The position numbers and the translations under genes were made by a program. Shown piece by piece: positions 33,537 through 40,995 of a DNA stretch of 64,000 nt. The notes beneath the pieces were generated by a model that saw nothing but the letters and a program-made list of their open reading frames with translations, made no database searches and was not told the DNA's origin. The DNA comes from Candidatus Woesearchaeota archaeon (GTDB lineage: Archaea; Nanobdellota; Nanobdellia; Woesearchaeales; SM23-78), in NCBI GenBank assembly GCA_016932315.1, contig JAFGDD010000002.1:62001-126000 (forward strand), written 5' to 3'. How positions within the stretch are numbered: the first letter of the stretch is position 1; the number at the start of each line of letters is the position of its first letter.

Positions 33537-33929
33537 TTAGTGCCTATCGGTGTCGGCAAAGAATTGAAGAATGTACTTATCATTATACTTGCTGAACAAA
33601 TAAACCCTGTGAGAAGCATCCCTGAAAGGAATGTAGTTATGATAGCTGGCATAGCCTTCGCACTGCCTTAAGCCGAGCTTCTCAAGCTGCTCCTTGCTGT
33701 GCTTGCTCATGAAAAGCCTTTCCTCAAGAGTAAGATTTGCAGAGTCAATGGTTGATGCAACAATCCTGCCATCGCCTTCTCCTCCTTTCTGGTACAAGCT
33801 CTCCCTGGCTTGTTTCAAGCGGTTAGAATCCTTATCCCTCTTAAGAGACTCCTCAGTTATCCTGTCAGCGCCATAATCCTCTTCTTTTTCAGGCTCTTGA
33901 AAATTTTCTATCTTACCAATTGCTTCCAC
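33537..33929 (-). CDS. Small charged protein of unknown function (130 aa)
   Basis: The first half is acidic and probably unstructured or helical (EPEKEEDYGADRITEESLKRDKD). The second half looks folded (LEERLFMSKHSKEQLEKLGLRQCEGYASYHNYIPFRDASHRVYLFSKYND, then YILQFFADTDRH). There is no membrane segment. It lies upstream of metG on the same strand, 51 bp away, with its own AT-rich upstream region. No family is recognised. Confidence 0.6.
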   Translation of the reverse strand: MEAIGKIENFQEPEKEEDYGADRITEESLKRDKDSNRLKQARESLYQKGGEGDGRIVASTIDSANLTLEERLFMSKHSKEQLEKLGLRQCEGYASYHNYIPFRDASHRVYLFSKYNDKYILQFFADTDRH

Positions 33930-33980
33930 TTTGCTTTTGCCTTTTATAATTAATTATTTATAATTATTAATCAGAATGAT

Positions 33981-34412
33981 TTATTCAGCATCATCATCTC
34001 CAGCATCATTCTTTCCGCCCTTGCCAGACTTCATCTTCTTGGTCAAGCCAATCTTCTTATGGCAGCCACTGCACTCGAACACATAAGCAGGCACTCCCTC
34101 GAAAATCTTGCGCTTGTAAGGTGTGGTTGCTTCTCCTTTCATGCCGCAATAAGGGCAAGTGTACATTATTTCGACCATCAGACTTTCCTCGTGCTCTTGC
34201 TTAGGCTCTGAAAACCCGCAAGCAGGGCATTCATAAGTGTCTGCTCTTATTTTTGCTTTCTTGGTCTTAGGATCTAATGGCTTTCCCATGGTTGCTTTCC
34301 CGCACTTAGGGCATTTCTTCCTGTAAACCCAGGCAATAGCCTTTCCATTATTATCATAAGCTCTCCTTGTAAAATAAATGCATTCATCCATTGAATTCGG
34401 CATAGTCACCAT
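33981..34412 (-). CDS. Zinc-ribbon protein with four CxxC pairs
   Basis: The ATG at 34412 is preceded by GAGGTG at a 6-bp gap, so the longer frame to 34463 is rejected. The 143 residues hold CxxC pairs at 34/37, 62/65, 86/89 and 114/117, making two zinc ribbons in tandem, and a Lys/Gly/Asp-rich tail. Conserved residues around the pairs (KKCPKCGKATMGKPLDPK, YTCPYCGMKGEATTPYKRK) recur in archaeal proteins of this size. Zinc ribbons of this kind usually bind RNA, ribosomes or the transcription machinery; the exact role here is unknown. Confidence 0.8.
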   Translation of the reverse strand: MVTMPNSMDECIYFTRRAYDNNGKAIAWVYRKKCPKCGKATMGKPLDPKTKKAKIRADTYECPACGFSEPKQEHEESLMVEIMYTCPYCGMKGEATTPYKRKIFEGVPAYVFECSGCHKKIGLTKKMKSGKGGKNDAGDDDAE

Positions 34413-34428
34413 GTTAAACACCTCAAAC

Positions 34429-34552
34429 AAAGAAAATCTGACCGTCGCCGCCTTCTTATGCAACTCAAAAGCCTCAGCTTTTGTTGTGCATGGCGCGATG
34501 GAGGTTTGCGAGCATCAAGAGCGAGCAAACCGGAATAGGGCAGATTTTCTTT
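34429..34552. repeat. Intergenic inverted-repeat element 7 (core-negative)
   Basis: The ends AAAGAAAATCTG and CAGATTTTCTTT form a perfect 12-bp inverted repeat. Inside are CAAAAGC-CTCA-GCTTTTG (34466-34483), a hairpin shared with four other elements, and a GGTTTGC/GCAAACC stem. It lies directly upstream of the zinc-ribbon gene and downstream of the aminotransferase-like gene, and so falls in the zinc-ribbon gene's promoter region or leader. Confidence 0.75.
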
Positions 34553-34575
34553 TCATAGTCTTTATTTTGTTCGTC

Positions 34576-35403
34576 TCATTTTCTCTTAATTTCAAAACTC
34601 ACTGCCTTCACATTCACCCTTATGTCACGAGGGCAAAGCGTGAACTCAAGCTTTTCTTTTTCTGCAAGGTTTATTAATTTTTCTTTTTCAGCATCAGAGT
34701 CGAACCTTACAATAACATTCATGCCCTTGCCATAATCCTTTTTTTCAGAGTGAACTATTTTTTGGACAAACTCAATAGCTTCTAATTCTTTAATGAGTTT
34801 GTTTCTGATACTATTTAAATCAGCAATCCTATTATCAAGGCTCTTTAATTTTTCAAAAAGAACAGTGAAGTCAATATCAATATCAACAGCCTCAGCATTA
34901 TTTTTTTCCAGGAAATCAAAATATTTCTCGTCATTCGTTGCGATAAGCCCTCCATGCCCGCTTGTGTTGACAGGCTTGTCAATTGCAAAGCTTGCCAGCA
35001 CAACATCACCATATTTTGCTTCTTCTGTGCCAATGCTCCCGCTAATATCATTGATTATGAATATTCCCTGCTTATTCCCAATCCTCGCAATCTCCCTCAT
35101 CTTCTGCAAAGCAGCATAGCCAGGCAATGAGTTGATGAGCAAGGCGCAGCCAGAATAATCATTCAATGCTTTAGGGTCAAGAATGCCGTAATCAGTTTTC
35201 AAATCGTGATAATCCAGCTTTTCTCTCTCGCAGAACTGCTTGTAAGTGATCCAGCCGCCCATGTCCTGAAGCAATACAGTCTTGCAGCCAAGACTCTTAG
35301 CCAGTTTTAATGCTAATCTAATAGCAGCGTTGCCTCTCTTGACGAACAAGACATATTTTTTTTCAGTAATCTTCCTTAGTGTTTCCTCGCAATCCTCTTT
35401 CAT
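34576..35403 (-). CDS. PLP-dependent aminotransferase-like protein, DegT type
   Basis: The 275 residues have the large-domain pattern of fold-type I PLP enzymes: VLFVKRGNAAIRLALKLAKSLG at the start, Asp119 in FIINDISGS for the pyridine nitrogen, and Lys143 in ASFAIDKPVNTSGHGGLIATND as the likely Schiff-base lysine. This last segment is typical of the DegT/DnrJ/EryC1 group. The protein is about 100 residues shorter than family members, so the C-terminal small domain is reduced. It might act in amino-sugar or cysteine-type metabolism; the substrate is unknown. Confidence 0.75.
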   Translation of the reverse strand: MKEDCEETLRKITEKKYVLFVKRGNAAIRLALKLAKSLGCKTVLLQDMGGWITYKQFCEREKLDYHDLKTDYGILDPKALNDYSGCALLINSLPGYAALQKMREIARIGNKQGIFIINDISGSIGTEEAKYGDVVLASFAIDKPVNTSGHGGLIATNDEKYFDFLEKNNAEAVDIDIDFTVLFEKLKSLDNRIADLNSIRNKLIKELEAIEFVQKIVHSEKKDYGKGMNVIVRFDSDAEKEKLINLAEKEKLEFTLCPRDIRVNVKAVSFEIKRK

Positions 35404-35469
35404 AACGCTGTATGAATATGCTTAATTTTAAAAAACTATTTAAACCTCTCATAAGTCATTCATGCTTAC

Positions 35470-35580
35470 GCCTCTATAGCTTAGCGGTATAGCGCGTCCT
35501 TGGTACTTTTCGTTCGGATGAAAAGTTCGGAACGAAGTGACAGAAAGGACGAGGTCGCGAGTTCAATTCTCGCTAGAGGC
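35470..35580 (+). tRNA. tRNA-Thr (GGT) with 40-nt intron
   Basis: The acceptor arms GCCTCTA and TAGAGGC pair fully. D arm GCTT...AGC, anticodon stem CGTCC/GGACG (35495-35499, 35547-35551) with loop TT-GGT-A and A38 at 35546, variable loop AGGTC, T arm GCGAG-TTCAATT-CTCGC. The anticodon is GGT at 35502-35504. An intron of 40 nt (35506-35545) sits after position 37, and the junction region can fold on itself (ACTTTTC/GAAAAGT, TTCGTTC/GAACGAA). No CCA is encoded. Confidence 0.93.
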
Positions 35581-35603
35581 TTTTGTTATCTTGAGGGATG
35601 CTA

Positions 35604-36002
35604 ATGAATATATTGTTTGTTTGCAAGTATAATCGCTTCAGAAGCATTGTTGCTGAGTCTTATTTTAACAAGATAATGAAGCAATCAGGACATAAGGCTA
35701 AGAGCGCGGGCATAATATTTAACATTCCAATTGATGAAGGAATAAGAAAGGCTTGTTCTAAATTTGGTCTGGCTATTCATGGAAAGCCAAAGGGCTTGAA
35801 CATGAACCTATTGCGGTGGGCAGATATGATTGTAATAGTTGCTGATGATGTTCCTGCGAGCATTTTTGATTATCCAAAAAGGCTTGGGAAAAAAGTGATT
35901 GTGTGGAACATTAGGGATGCGCACGGGGATATTAAGTTAGAAAGAGAGCGGATAATAAATTCAGTGCAGAGAAAGGTAGATGCTCTTGCTAAATCACTAT
36001 GA
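35604..36002 (+). CDS. Low-molecular-weight phosphatase / arsenate reductase-like protein
   Basis: The N-terminal P-loop is C-x5-R (MNILFVCKYNRFRS, Cys7 to Arg13), as in LMW protein tyrosine phosphatases and related arsenate reductases; the general-acid Asp may be in VWNIRDAHGD (about residue 108). The ATG at 35604 follows GAGGGAT at a 5-bp gap. The length, about 132 residues, is normal. The stop overlaps the DUF362 gene by four bases (ATGA), so both are made together. Substrate, phosphotyrosine or arsenate, is undecided. Confidence 0.85.
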   Translation: MNILFVCKYNRFRSIVAESYFNKIMKQSGHKAKSAGIIFNIPIDEGIRKACSKFGLAIHGKPKGLNMNLLRWADMIVIVADDVPASIFDYPKRLGKKVIVWNIRDAHGDIKLERERIINSVQRKVDALAKSL

Positions 36003-37141
36003 GCAGCGTCGTAGTTCTGAAAACAGGGGAGCGCGAGGTCGAGAAGAACATTAAGAAGATGTTTATTCTTGCAGGAGGCGCGGACAGGTTCATTAAGAAG
36101 GGCGACAAGGTTCTTATTAAGCCTAACTGTTTGAATTCAAAGCCTTCAAGCACTGGCTGCACAACAGATCTGAGAATTATTGAGGCTGTTGTGAAGATTG
36201 TTCTGAAGCAAGGCGCCATTCCAATAATTGCAGAGGCTTCTCCAATCTCTTTTGATACAACACATATTTTCAGGCAGCTGGGAATTAAGAAGCTGGCTGA
36301 GAAGTATAATGCTCGCTTGGTTGACATGAACAAGTATGCTTTCATTAAGGTCAAGGTTGAGAATCCTGTTGTGCTTAAGAAAGTCGCAGTTTCAAAGCTG
36401 GTGTTTGAGACTGACAAGATAATAAATCTTCCTGTGATGAAGACTCATGTGCTGACTACTGTGAGCCTTGGCATGAAGAACTTGATGGGTTGTGTTTCTG
36501 GAGAGCAGAAGCTCAGGCTGCACGAGGTTGGAGTGTGCGAAGGAGTAGTTGATATTTGCCAGATTATAAAGCCAGCATTCACAATTATTGACGGAATAAT
36601 TGCTATGGAAGGAGCAGGCCCTTCTAATGGCAAGCCTAAGAGGATGAACTTGCTTGTTGGCTCTGATGACGTTCTAGCAGCAGACATTGTGGCATGCCAG
36701 ATTATGGGCTTTAATCCTCACTCAATGAAATTCGTGAAATCAGCAGCTAACCATGACATTGGCGAATATGAGCTGGGTAAGATAAAGATAATAGGGGCCT
36801 CCTTGAGTCGTGTGAAGAGCAGGTTTTCTTTTCCAAGACTAAATATTTCCAGGATTGCAGGAACTGTTCTTCTGAAAAGTTTTATTCCGCTAATAAGAGC
36901 TTCAGGAATTGATGTAAATAAGCTTGCCAAAAGGATTTCTGAATCTATGAGGCCGCACCCAGAATTCCTGGATAATTGCAAGCGTTGCAAGAGGTGCGTA
37001 GTTAATTGTCCGGAAAAAGCCTTGGTTCTTGATCAACATCATCATGCCAAGCCAAAGCTTGACAAGAAGAAGTGCATTAAGTGCTATGTCTGCGACGAGG
37101 TTTGCTTGTACGGAGCTGTGAAGATAAAAGGCAGCAGATGA
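35999..37141 (+). CDS. DUF362 protein with two [4Fe-4S] clusters
   Basis: The 380 residues begin with the DUF362 domain (about 1-300: VLIKPNCLNSKPSSTGCTTDLRIIEAVVKI, then MKTHVLTTVSLGMKNLMGCV and IDGIIAMEGAGPSNG, all family landmarks). The C-terminal 60 residues form a 2x[4Fe-4S] ferredoxin: CKRCKRCVVNCPEKA and CIKCYVCDEVCLYGA. DUF362 iron-sulfur proteins are thought to move electrons or take part in cofactor chemistry; none is well defined. It starts inside the stop of the phosphatase gene. Confidence 0.9.
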   Translation: MSSVVVLKTGEREVEKNIKKMFILAGGADRFIKKGDKVLIKPNCLNSKPSSTGCTTDLRIIEAVVKIVLKQGAIPIIAEASPISFDTTHIFRQLGIKKLAEKYNARLVDMNKYAFIKVKVENPVVLKKVAVSKLVFETDKIINLPVMKTHVLTTVSLGMKNLMGCVSGEQKLRLHEVGVCEGVVDICQIIKPAFTIIDGIIAMEGAGPSNGKPKRMNLLVGSDDVLAADIVACQIMGFNPHSMKFVKSAANHDIGEYELGKIKIIGASLSRVKSRFSFPRLNISRIAGTVLLKSFIPLIRASGIDVNKLAKRISESMRPHPEFLDNCKRCKRCVVNCPEKALVLDQHHHAKPKLDKKKCIKCYVCDEVCLYGAVKIKGSR

Positions 37142-37222
37142 TAATATAGGAATATATGACATTTAAATAGTCAAGTACTTTATAATAAGAATAATACTTG
37201 AAGTAAATAGGAGGTGCTTAAA

Positions 37223-37582
37223 ATGCCTGAGAAAAATATTGGTGTGGTTGTTAAGAAGAGTGAGAAGAAAGTCCTGAAGAAAGTAGGAATTATGTCTGTG
37301 GCAAAGCTGTACACAGTATTAATGGCTTTCTTCGGTCTCATAGGCGGGTTTATAATGGGGTTGTTCACAGCTTTAATGCTCTTAGTAGCAGGCCCAGCTG
37401 CTGGAGTTGGCGGCTTAGGCGCCGGCATGGGCGCAATTGCCATCATAGTGCTGCCAATAATCTATGGAATTCTCGGCTTCATAATTTATGGAGTGCTAGG
37501 ATTCATATTCGGTGCCATCGGAGCCTGGCTTTATAATGTAGTGGCTGGCTGGGTTGGTGGCGTAGAACTGGAATTTGAGTGA
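37223..37582 (+). CDS. Small conserved membrane protein, Gly-rich
   Basis: AGGAGGTG at 37209-37216 sets the start at ATG 37223. The 119 residues begin with MPEKNIGVVVKKSEKKVLKKVGIMSVAKLYTVL, then two or three membrane helices rich in Gly and Ala (FFGLIGGFIMGLFTALMLLVAGP, GMGAIAIIVLPIIYGILGFIIYGVLGFIFGAIGAWLYNVVAGWVGGVELE). The pattern matches a small membrane protein family seen in many archaea and some bacteria (DUF3566-like in my judgement). No function is known. A TATA-like TTTAAATAG lies about 45 bp upstream. Confidence 0.75.
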   Translation: MPEKNIGVVVKKSEKKVLKKVGIMSVAKLYTVLMAFFGLIGGFIMGLFTALMLLVAGPAAGVGGLGAGMGAIAIIVLPIIYGILGFIIYGVLGFIFGAIGAWLYNVVAGWVGGVELEFE

Positions 37583-37634
37583 TAAGATTTTTTATTTTTT
37601 TTTTTTCTTCCTTAAAATTATTTTAAATACTGCA

Positions 37635-37761
37635 GAAAGTCGCCTTGGCCGTTCGCTCGGCAAATTTTTAGATTATTAAAATCTGAAGAAAATTTGTCCC
37701 TAACCGTCAAGCTTCGCTTCCTACCAGCCTCGCTCACCTTAAGGCCCTGGCGGCGACTTTC
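37635..37761. repeat. Intergenic inverted-repeat element 8 (A2 type, core-negative)
   Basis: The ends GAAAGTCGCC and GGCGACTTTC are perfect inverted repeats extended by TTGGCC with GGCCCT. The inner CGGCAAATTTTTAGATT and CTGAAGAAAATTTGT match the element at 21386. Imperfect direct repeats (TTAAATACTGCAG on the left, TTAAATTCAG on the right) flank it and may be a worn target duplication. Confidence 0.8.
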
Positions 37762-37821
37762 TTAAATTCAGATAATGCTTTCAGAAAAATTTATAAAACA
37801 CTGCGTTAATTAGTGATTGTC

Positions 37822-38148
37822 ATGGATATATCCAACGAGAAAATATATCTTGAACTCCTGAAGATAAAGAAGCTACTGCACCAAAGCTTAGACCTCCAAA
37901 GGGAGATGACTGCGATAGAGGAGGAGATAAAGCTTTTTGAGGGAAGGCAGGCAGAAGAGGAAGGCCGCATAGCAGAGGCTGTTAAGAAGAAGAAGTTCAG
38001 CACGATATTCGACTGGAAAAGAGCCATCTGGGACAATTGCGAGGCAAAAAAAGAGAACCTTTCATCAACCACGATCACTTTTTACTGCGACATCCTCAAA
38101 GGCCCGTGCAGGTTTGAGACCTGCCCTAAGAACCTAGGCATAGAATAA
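37822..38148 (+). CDS. Small helical protein with C-terminal cysteines (108 aa)
   Basis: A TATA-like ATTTATAAAAC at about 37788-37798 puts the transcript start near the ATG at 37822, so the mRNA is probably leaderless. The product is mostly charged helix (LLKIKKLLHQSLDLQREMTAIEEEIKLFEGRQAEEEGRIAEAV), followed by a region with four cysteines: WDNCEAK, FYCDILKGPCRFETCPKN. The last resembles a short zinc- or disulfide-bonded knot. No family is recognised. Confidence 0.65.
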   Translation: MDISNEKIYLELLKIKKLLHQSLDLQREMTAIEEEIKLFEGRQAEEEGRIAEAVKKKKFSTIFDWKRAIWDNCEAKKENLSSTTITFYCDILKGPCRFETCPKNLGIE

Positions 38149-38238
38149 GCAACCCAAAAGTTCTCTTGCAAAGAAAAACACTTATAAAGAATAGTTGTTT
38201 CTATCATAGTAAACTTTTGTATAAATTTTTTCAATATT

Positions 38239-38252
38239 GCGGGCGTGCCGGA
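38239..38252 (+). repeat. Duplicate of the first 14 nt of tRNA-Leu
   Basis: GCGGGCGTGCCGGA occurs here and again at 38310-38323 as the acceptor/D-arm start of the tRNA-Leu gene, 71 bp downstream. The flanking bases (TCAATATT and TCAGGAT) differ. The rest of a tRNA is not present. It may be a remnant of a tRNA duplication or of integration at the tRNA. Confidence 0.7.
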
Positions 38253-38309
38253 AACAAAATCCTTGATGATTTTGAACCGTCAGCCCAAAAAAATAAATTA
38301 TTTCAGGAT

Positions 38310-38414
38310 GCGGGCGTGCCGGAGTGGAAAACGGGCAGGACTTAAGATCAAGAAAAAAGCGATAAGTCATCCTGTGGCTTAGTGCCTACGAGGGTTCGAA
38401 CCCCTTCGCCCGCA
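38310..38414 (+). tRNA. tRNA-Leu (TAA) with 22-nt intron
   Basis: Acceptor GCGGGCG/CGCCCGC with discriminator A (38414), anticodon stem CAGGA/TCCTG (38336-38340, 38370-38374), loop CT-TAA-G plus A38 at 38369. The long variable arm (TGGC...GCCTA) and class II layout confirm leucine. T arm GAGGG-TTCGAAC-CCCTT. An intron of 22 nt (38347-38368) sits after position 37. No CCA is encoded. Confidence 0.95.
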
Positions 38415-38461
38415 GATTTTTGTTTTTTTCAACAATATTTAAAAATAAGCCTGAAGTTCTT

Positions 38462-38839
38462 ATGCTTATGATACACGAAATAAAGGATCCTAAGGAGAAG
38501 TTCATTAAGATTCCAACTGTCAGTGTACTTATCAGCCAGGATGAGTCTGAAAAAGATGATAATACGTATAAGACTGTGGTTCTGAGGCTTTTCAAGATTA
38601 ATAATCCTCATAAAAGGCATAATGTTTTTCCTACGCACGTCTTCAGGTTCACCAATACCGAGAAGGTCAGGATTAGGAGGCTTAATGTTTCTTATTATTT
38701 AGAGGGCGAGGATATTGTGATTAATGACCTGGAAGAGTTATACATTATTCACGAGGATAATAAAATTGTGCTTAAAGGGTATCAGATAGAGGTTGAGCAC
38801 AGGCTTCCTGAGGAAGAGAAGAAGTACAAGAGAAGATAA
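38462..38839 (+). CDS. Protein of unknown function (125 aa)
   Basis: A TATA-like AATATTTAAAA at about 38437-38446 predicts a transcript start at about 38465, so ATG 38462 or 38468 is the start; the frame open to 38420 lies in the promoter. The product is strand-rich (VSVLISQDES, TYKTVVLRLFKIN, HVFRFTNTEKVRIRRLNVSYYL, IVINDLEELYIIHEDNKIVLKGYQIEVEHRL), like a beta sandwich or barrel, with a basic C-terminus. There is no signal peptide. I do not recognise it. Confidence 0.65.
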   Translation: MLMIHEIKDPKEKFIKIPTVSVLISQDESEKDDNTYKTVVLRLFKINNPHKRHNVFPTHVFRFTNTEKVRIRRLNVSYYLEGEDIVINDLEELYIIHEDNKIVLKGYQIEVEHRLPEEEKKYKRR

Positions 38840-38865
38840 CTCTGGATGATTCTGATTATTATTTT

Positions 38866-39093
38866 TTATGTTGTTTCTTTTTTCTTTTTTGCTTGCGAAT
38901 TAGCTGCTTCTACTATCTTGTTGCCTTCGCTAGAGTATTTTTCAAGGAGTTTTTTCATGGCAGCATCAAACTTTGCTCTATGCTTTGGGATGTTGTTCTT
39001 GTCCTTATCAATCTTGTTCATGAATTCATCGCTCAATCTTTCCTTTTCATTGGCGAACCACATGTCAAGCTCTTCTTCTGTTTTTAAGCCCAT
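38866..39093 (-). CDS. Small charged helical protein (75 aa)
   Basis: A minus-strand TATA-like ATATTTAAAAACC at about 39130-39118 places the transcript start near ATG 39093, which I take instead of TTG 39141. The product (MGLKTEEELDMWFANEKERLSDEF...) is charged helix with a Lys-rich tail (AKKKKE). It is convergent with the upstream gene. No family is recognised. Confidence 0.55.
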   Translation of the reverse strand: MGLKTEEELDMWFANEKERLSDEFMNKIDKDKNNIPKHRAKFDAAMKKLLEKYSSEGNKIVEAANSQAKKKKETT

Positions 39094-39235
39094 TATTCTA
39101 TTTTTGAGTTTCTGGTTTTTAAATATTCTTGCATTTACCAATTCATTGAACTTATTTAACTATTCTTTAGTGGGTATTAAAACAAAGTTTTATAAATCAA
39201 AAATCGTTTTTTAATTGTTCTTAACGAGGCTTTTA

Positions 39236-40288
39236 ATGGATAACCACAATAAGATATCAGTCATAGGAAGCACTGGCTCAGGTGGTAGGCGGAACTACAG
39301 CAGGCGCACTGTGAAATTGCTCGGAACAAATAACTTCAGGTATAGTTTTACACGCTCCCCAAATGATATTATGAGATACGCAGATGAGATAATAAGAGAA
39401 AATCCTGGCTTCTTTGTAACTCACAGCGGAGACTCTGGTGTGGACGAAATTCTGGAGGTGATTATGAAGCTGATGCAAGAGTTTGGTCCTGGTTACAAGT
39501 TACCTGCAATATTCCTATTAAAGGGAGGCACTGCCAACAACCTTGCTGAGATTCTCGGATTATCAGACTTGCATTATTCTGCAAGGCTAGCCAGGGACTT
39601 AGCCAGCGGCAAAAAAAAACTTGAAGATCATGTAAAGCCAACAGACATCTTGAAAGTTACATATGACAATAATAAAACTGTGTACACAGCCACATCATTT
39701 AACCTTGGTATGATAAGCCAAGCATGCTACGGCGCAGAAAAAGGCAGTTTAAGCGTACTCAGCAACTATTTCAAAAGGAACGGGATGAAGAAATTAACTT
39801 ATTCTATAGAATCACTTAAAGGAGCATTCAACTATTGCCCAATAACTGCCAATATAACTTATGATTTTGGTGATGAGAAAAAAAGCTTTGTCTTCCAAAA
39901 ACTCTTGGATATGAATGTAATTAATGGCTGCAAGCACGCAGCAATAAAGGAATGGAATTACAAGGGCAGCCCTTGCGACGGCCAGTTGGAAGTGATGTGC
40001 TTCAAGGATATGGGTGTCATGAAAATGATCAGGATAATAACAGGCATGATGTTTGACAAGGCGCACTCCTTCCTCTCGCCATACAAGGAAGCAGACCAAT
40101 ATAATCCTTACGGAATCAACTATACAGAGAATGTTAAAGGCTTAGAGATACTAATCCTTGATAAGAGCAAGAACAAACACCTCTTCATTGAGCTAGGAGG
40201 CAATGCCTGGCCAATAGAGAAACCAGATTCTCCAATAAAAGCAGAACTCATCCCAGGAGCAGTAAATTTTGTTTACGGGGATAAATGA
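39236..40288 (+). CDS. Diacylglycerol/lipid kinase-like protein
   Basis: The 350 residues have the NAD-kinase/DAG-kinase nucleotide motif in variant form: FVTHSGDSGVDEILEVIMKL (the usual GGDGT is SGDSG at 64-68) and the family element FLLKGGTANNLAEILGL (GGTANN at 97-102). The N-terminal strand ISVIGSTGSGGRRNYSR aligns with the 'NP.sG' start. The C-terminal beta sandwich follows (SFNLGMISQACYGAEKG, LEVMCFKDMGVMKM). Phosphorylation of a lipid or sugar alcohol is expected, but the changed GGDGT makes activity uncertain. A TATA-like TTTTATAAATC lies about 45 bp upstream. Confidence 0.75.
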   Translation: MDNHNKISVIGSTGSGGRRNYSRRTVKLLGTNNFRYSFTRSPNDIMRYADEIIRENPGFFVTHSGDSGVDEILEVIMKLMQEFGPGYKLPAIFLLKGGTANNLAEILGLSDLHYSARLARDLASGKKKLEDHVKPTDILKVTYDNNKTVYTATSFNLGMISQACYGAEKGSLSVLSNYFKRNGMKKLTYSIESLKGAFNYCPITANITYDFGDEKKSFVFQKLLDMNVINGCKHAAIKEWNYKGSPCDGQLEVMCFKDMGVMKMIRIITGMMFDKAHSFLSPYKEADQYNPYGINYTENVKGLEILILDKSKNKHLFIELGGNAWPIEKPDSPIKAELIPGAVNFVYGDK

Positions 40289-40310
40289 TTAATTTTTTTT
40301 CTTATGAATT

Positions 40311-40591
40311 AAAAAATCGCCTCAGCCTTCAGCTAGTGCAACGTCCGTAACGAAAGTGAAGGACTTGCACGATGGCTGAAATGACAGGGGTTGCCCCTAA
40401 CCTTTAGCCGCAAAGGTTAACGAAAGGAGGCGACATTCGCCTGCGGGCGAAGTCCCCTTCAAGTGCTACCGAACGAAGTGAGTGTCGCACCCCTTTCAAA
40501 CGAAGCAGAGCTTCGTTGTCCTAAAAGCCGTAGCTTTTGTGATACCAGATTTTGTTATGAAAATCTGACGGGGTGGCGTTGGCGATTTTTT
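40311..40591. repeat. Large intergenic hairpin array (element 9, core-positive)
   Basis: The outer inverted repeat is AAAAAATCGCC/GGCGATTTTTT. One arm pairs TCAGCC...GGCTGA with inner GTGCAA/TTGCAC and GTCC/GGAC. The core GGGG-TTG-CCCC (40387-40397) meets its partner GGGG only at 40570-40573. Between them are five perfect hairpins: AACCTTT/AAAGGTT (40399-40418), TTCGCC/GGCGAA (40436-40451), AACGAAG/CTTCGTT (40499-40517), AAAAGC/GCTTTT (40523-40538) and CAGATTTT/AAAATCTG (40546-40567). No gene is seen in it. Confidence 0.85.
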
Positions 40592-40635
40592 CCTATAATA
40601 ACATTTAAATATTCTCCTCACATTATTATCTAATC

Positions 40636-40980
40636 ATGAACTATAAACAAGCTATATTAGTCAGAAGCGACCTTAAGCTTCCAAAGGGCAAGATGGCAGC
40701 CCAGGCTAGCCATGCTGCTGTAGAATCTGCATTACGCGCAGAAAAAGACTTGATGGTGGCTTGGAGAGGTGAGGGCATGGGCAAGATAGTAGTCAAGGTT
40801 GCTGACGAGAAAGAGCTTTACAAATATGTTCAGGAAGCCAAGGACATCGGAATATCCACTGCAGTCATAACAGACGCAGGACACACAGTAGTAGAGCCAG
40901 GCACAGTAACCTGCGCAGGAATCGGGCCTGACACTGTAGAAAAGATTGACAGGGTTATTGGAAAACTTAAGCTTGTGTAG
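40636..40980 (+). CDS. pth2: Peptidyl-tRNA hydrolase, archaeal/eukaryotic type
   Basis: The 114 residues match Pth2 throughout: KQAILVRSDLKLPKGKMAAQASHAAV at the start with the catalytic-site Lys and His, then KIVVKVADEKELYKYVQEAKDIGISTAVITDAGHTVVEPGTVTCAGIGP. It frees peptides from prematurely dropped peptidyl-tRNA. The length is standard. A TATA-like ATTTAAATATTC lies about 25-30 bp before the ATG, and no ribosome-binding sequence is visible, so the transcript is probably leaderless. Confidence 0.96.
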   Translation: MNYKQAILVRSDLKLPKGKMAAQASHAAVESALRAEKDLMVAWRGEGMGKIVVKVADEKELYKYVQEAKDIGISTAVITDAGHTVVEPGTVTCAGIGPDTVEKIDRVIGKLKLV

Positions 40981-40995
40981 AATTCTTGTTCTTTT

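Noticed and set aside
38182-38370. 62-codon frame on the minus strand
   Set aside because: It covers the tRNA-Leu gene and its upstream fragment on the opposite strand.
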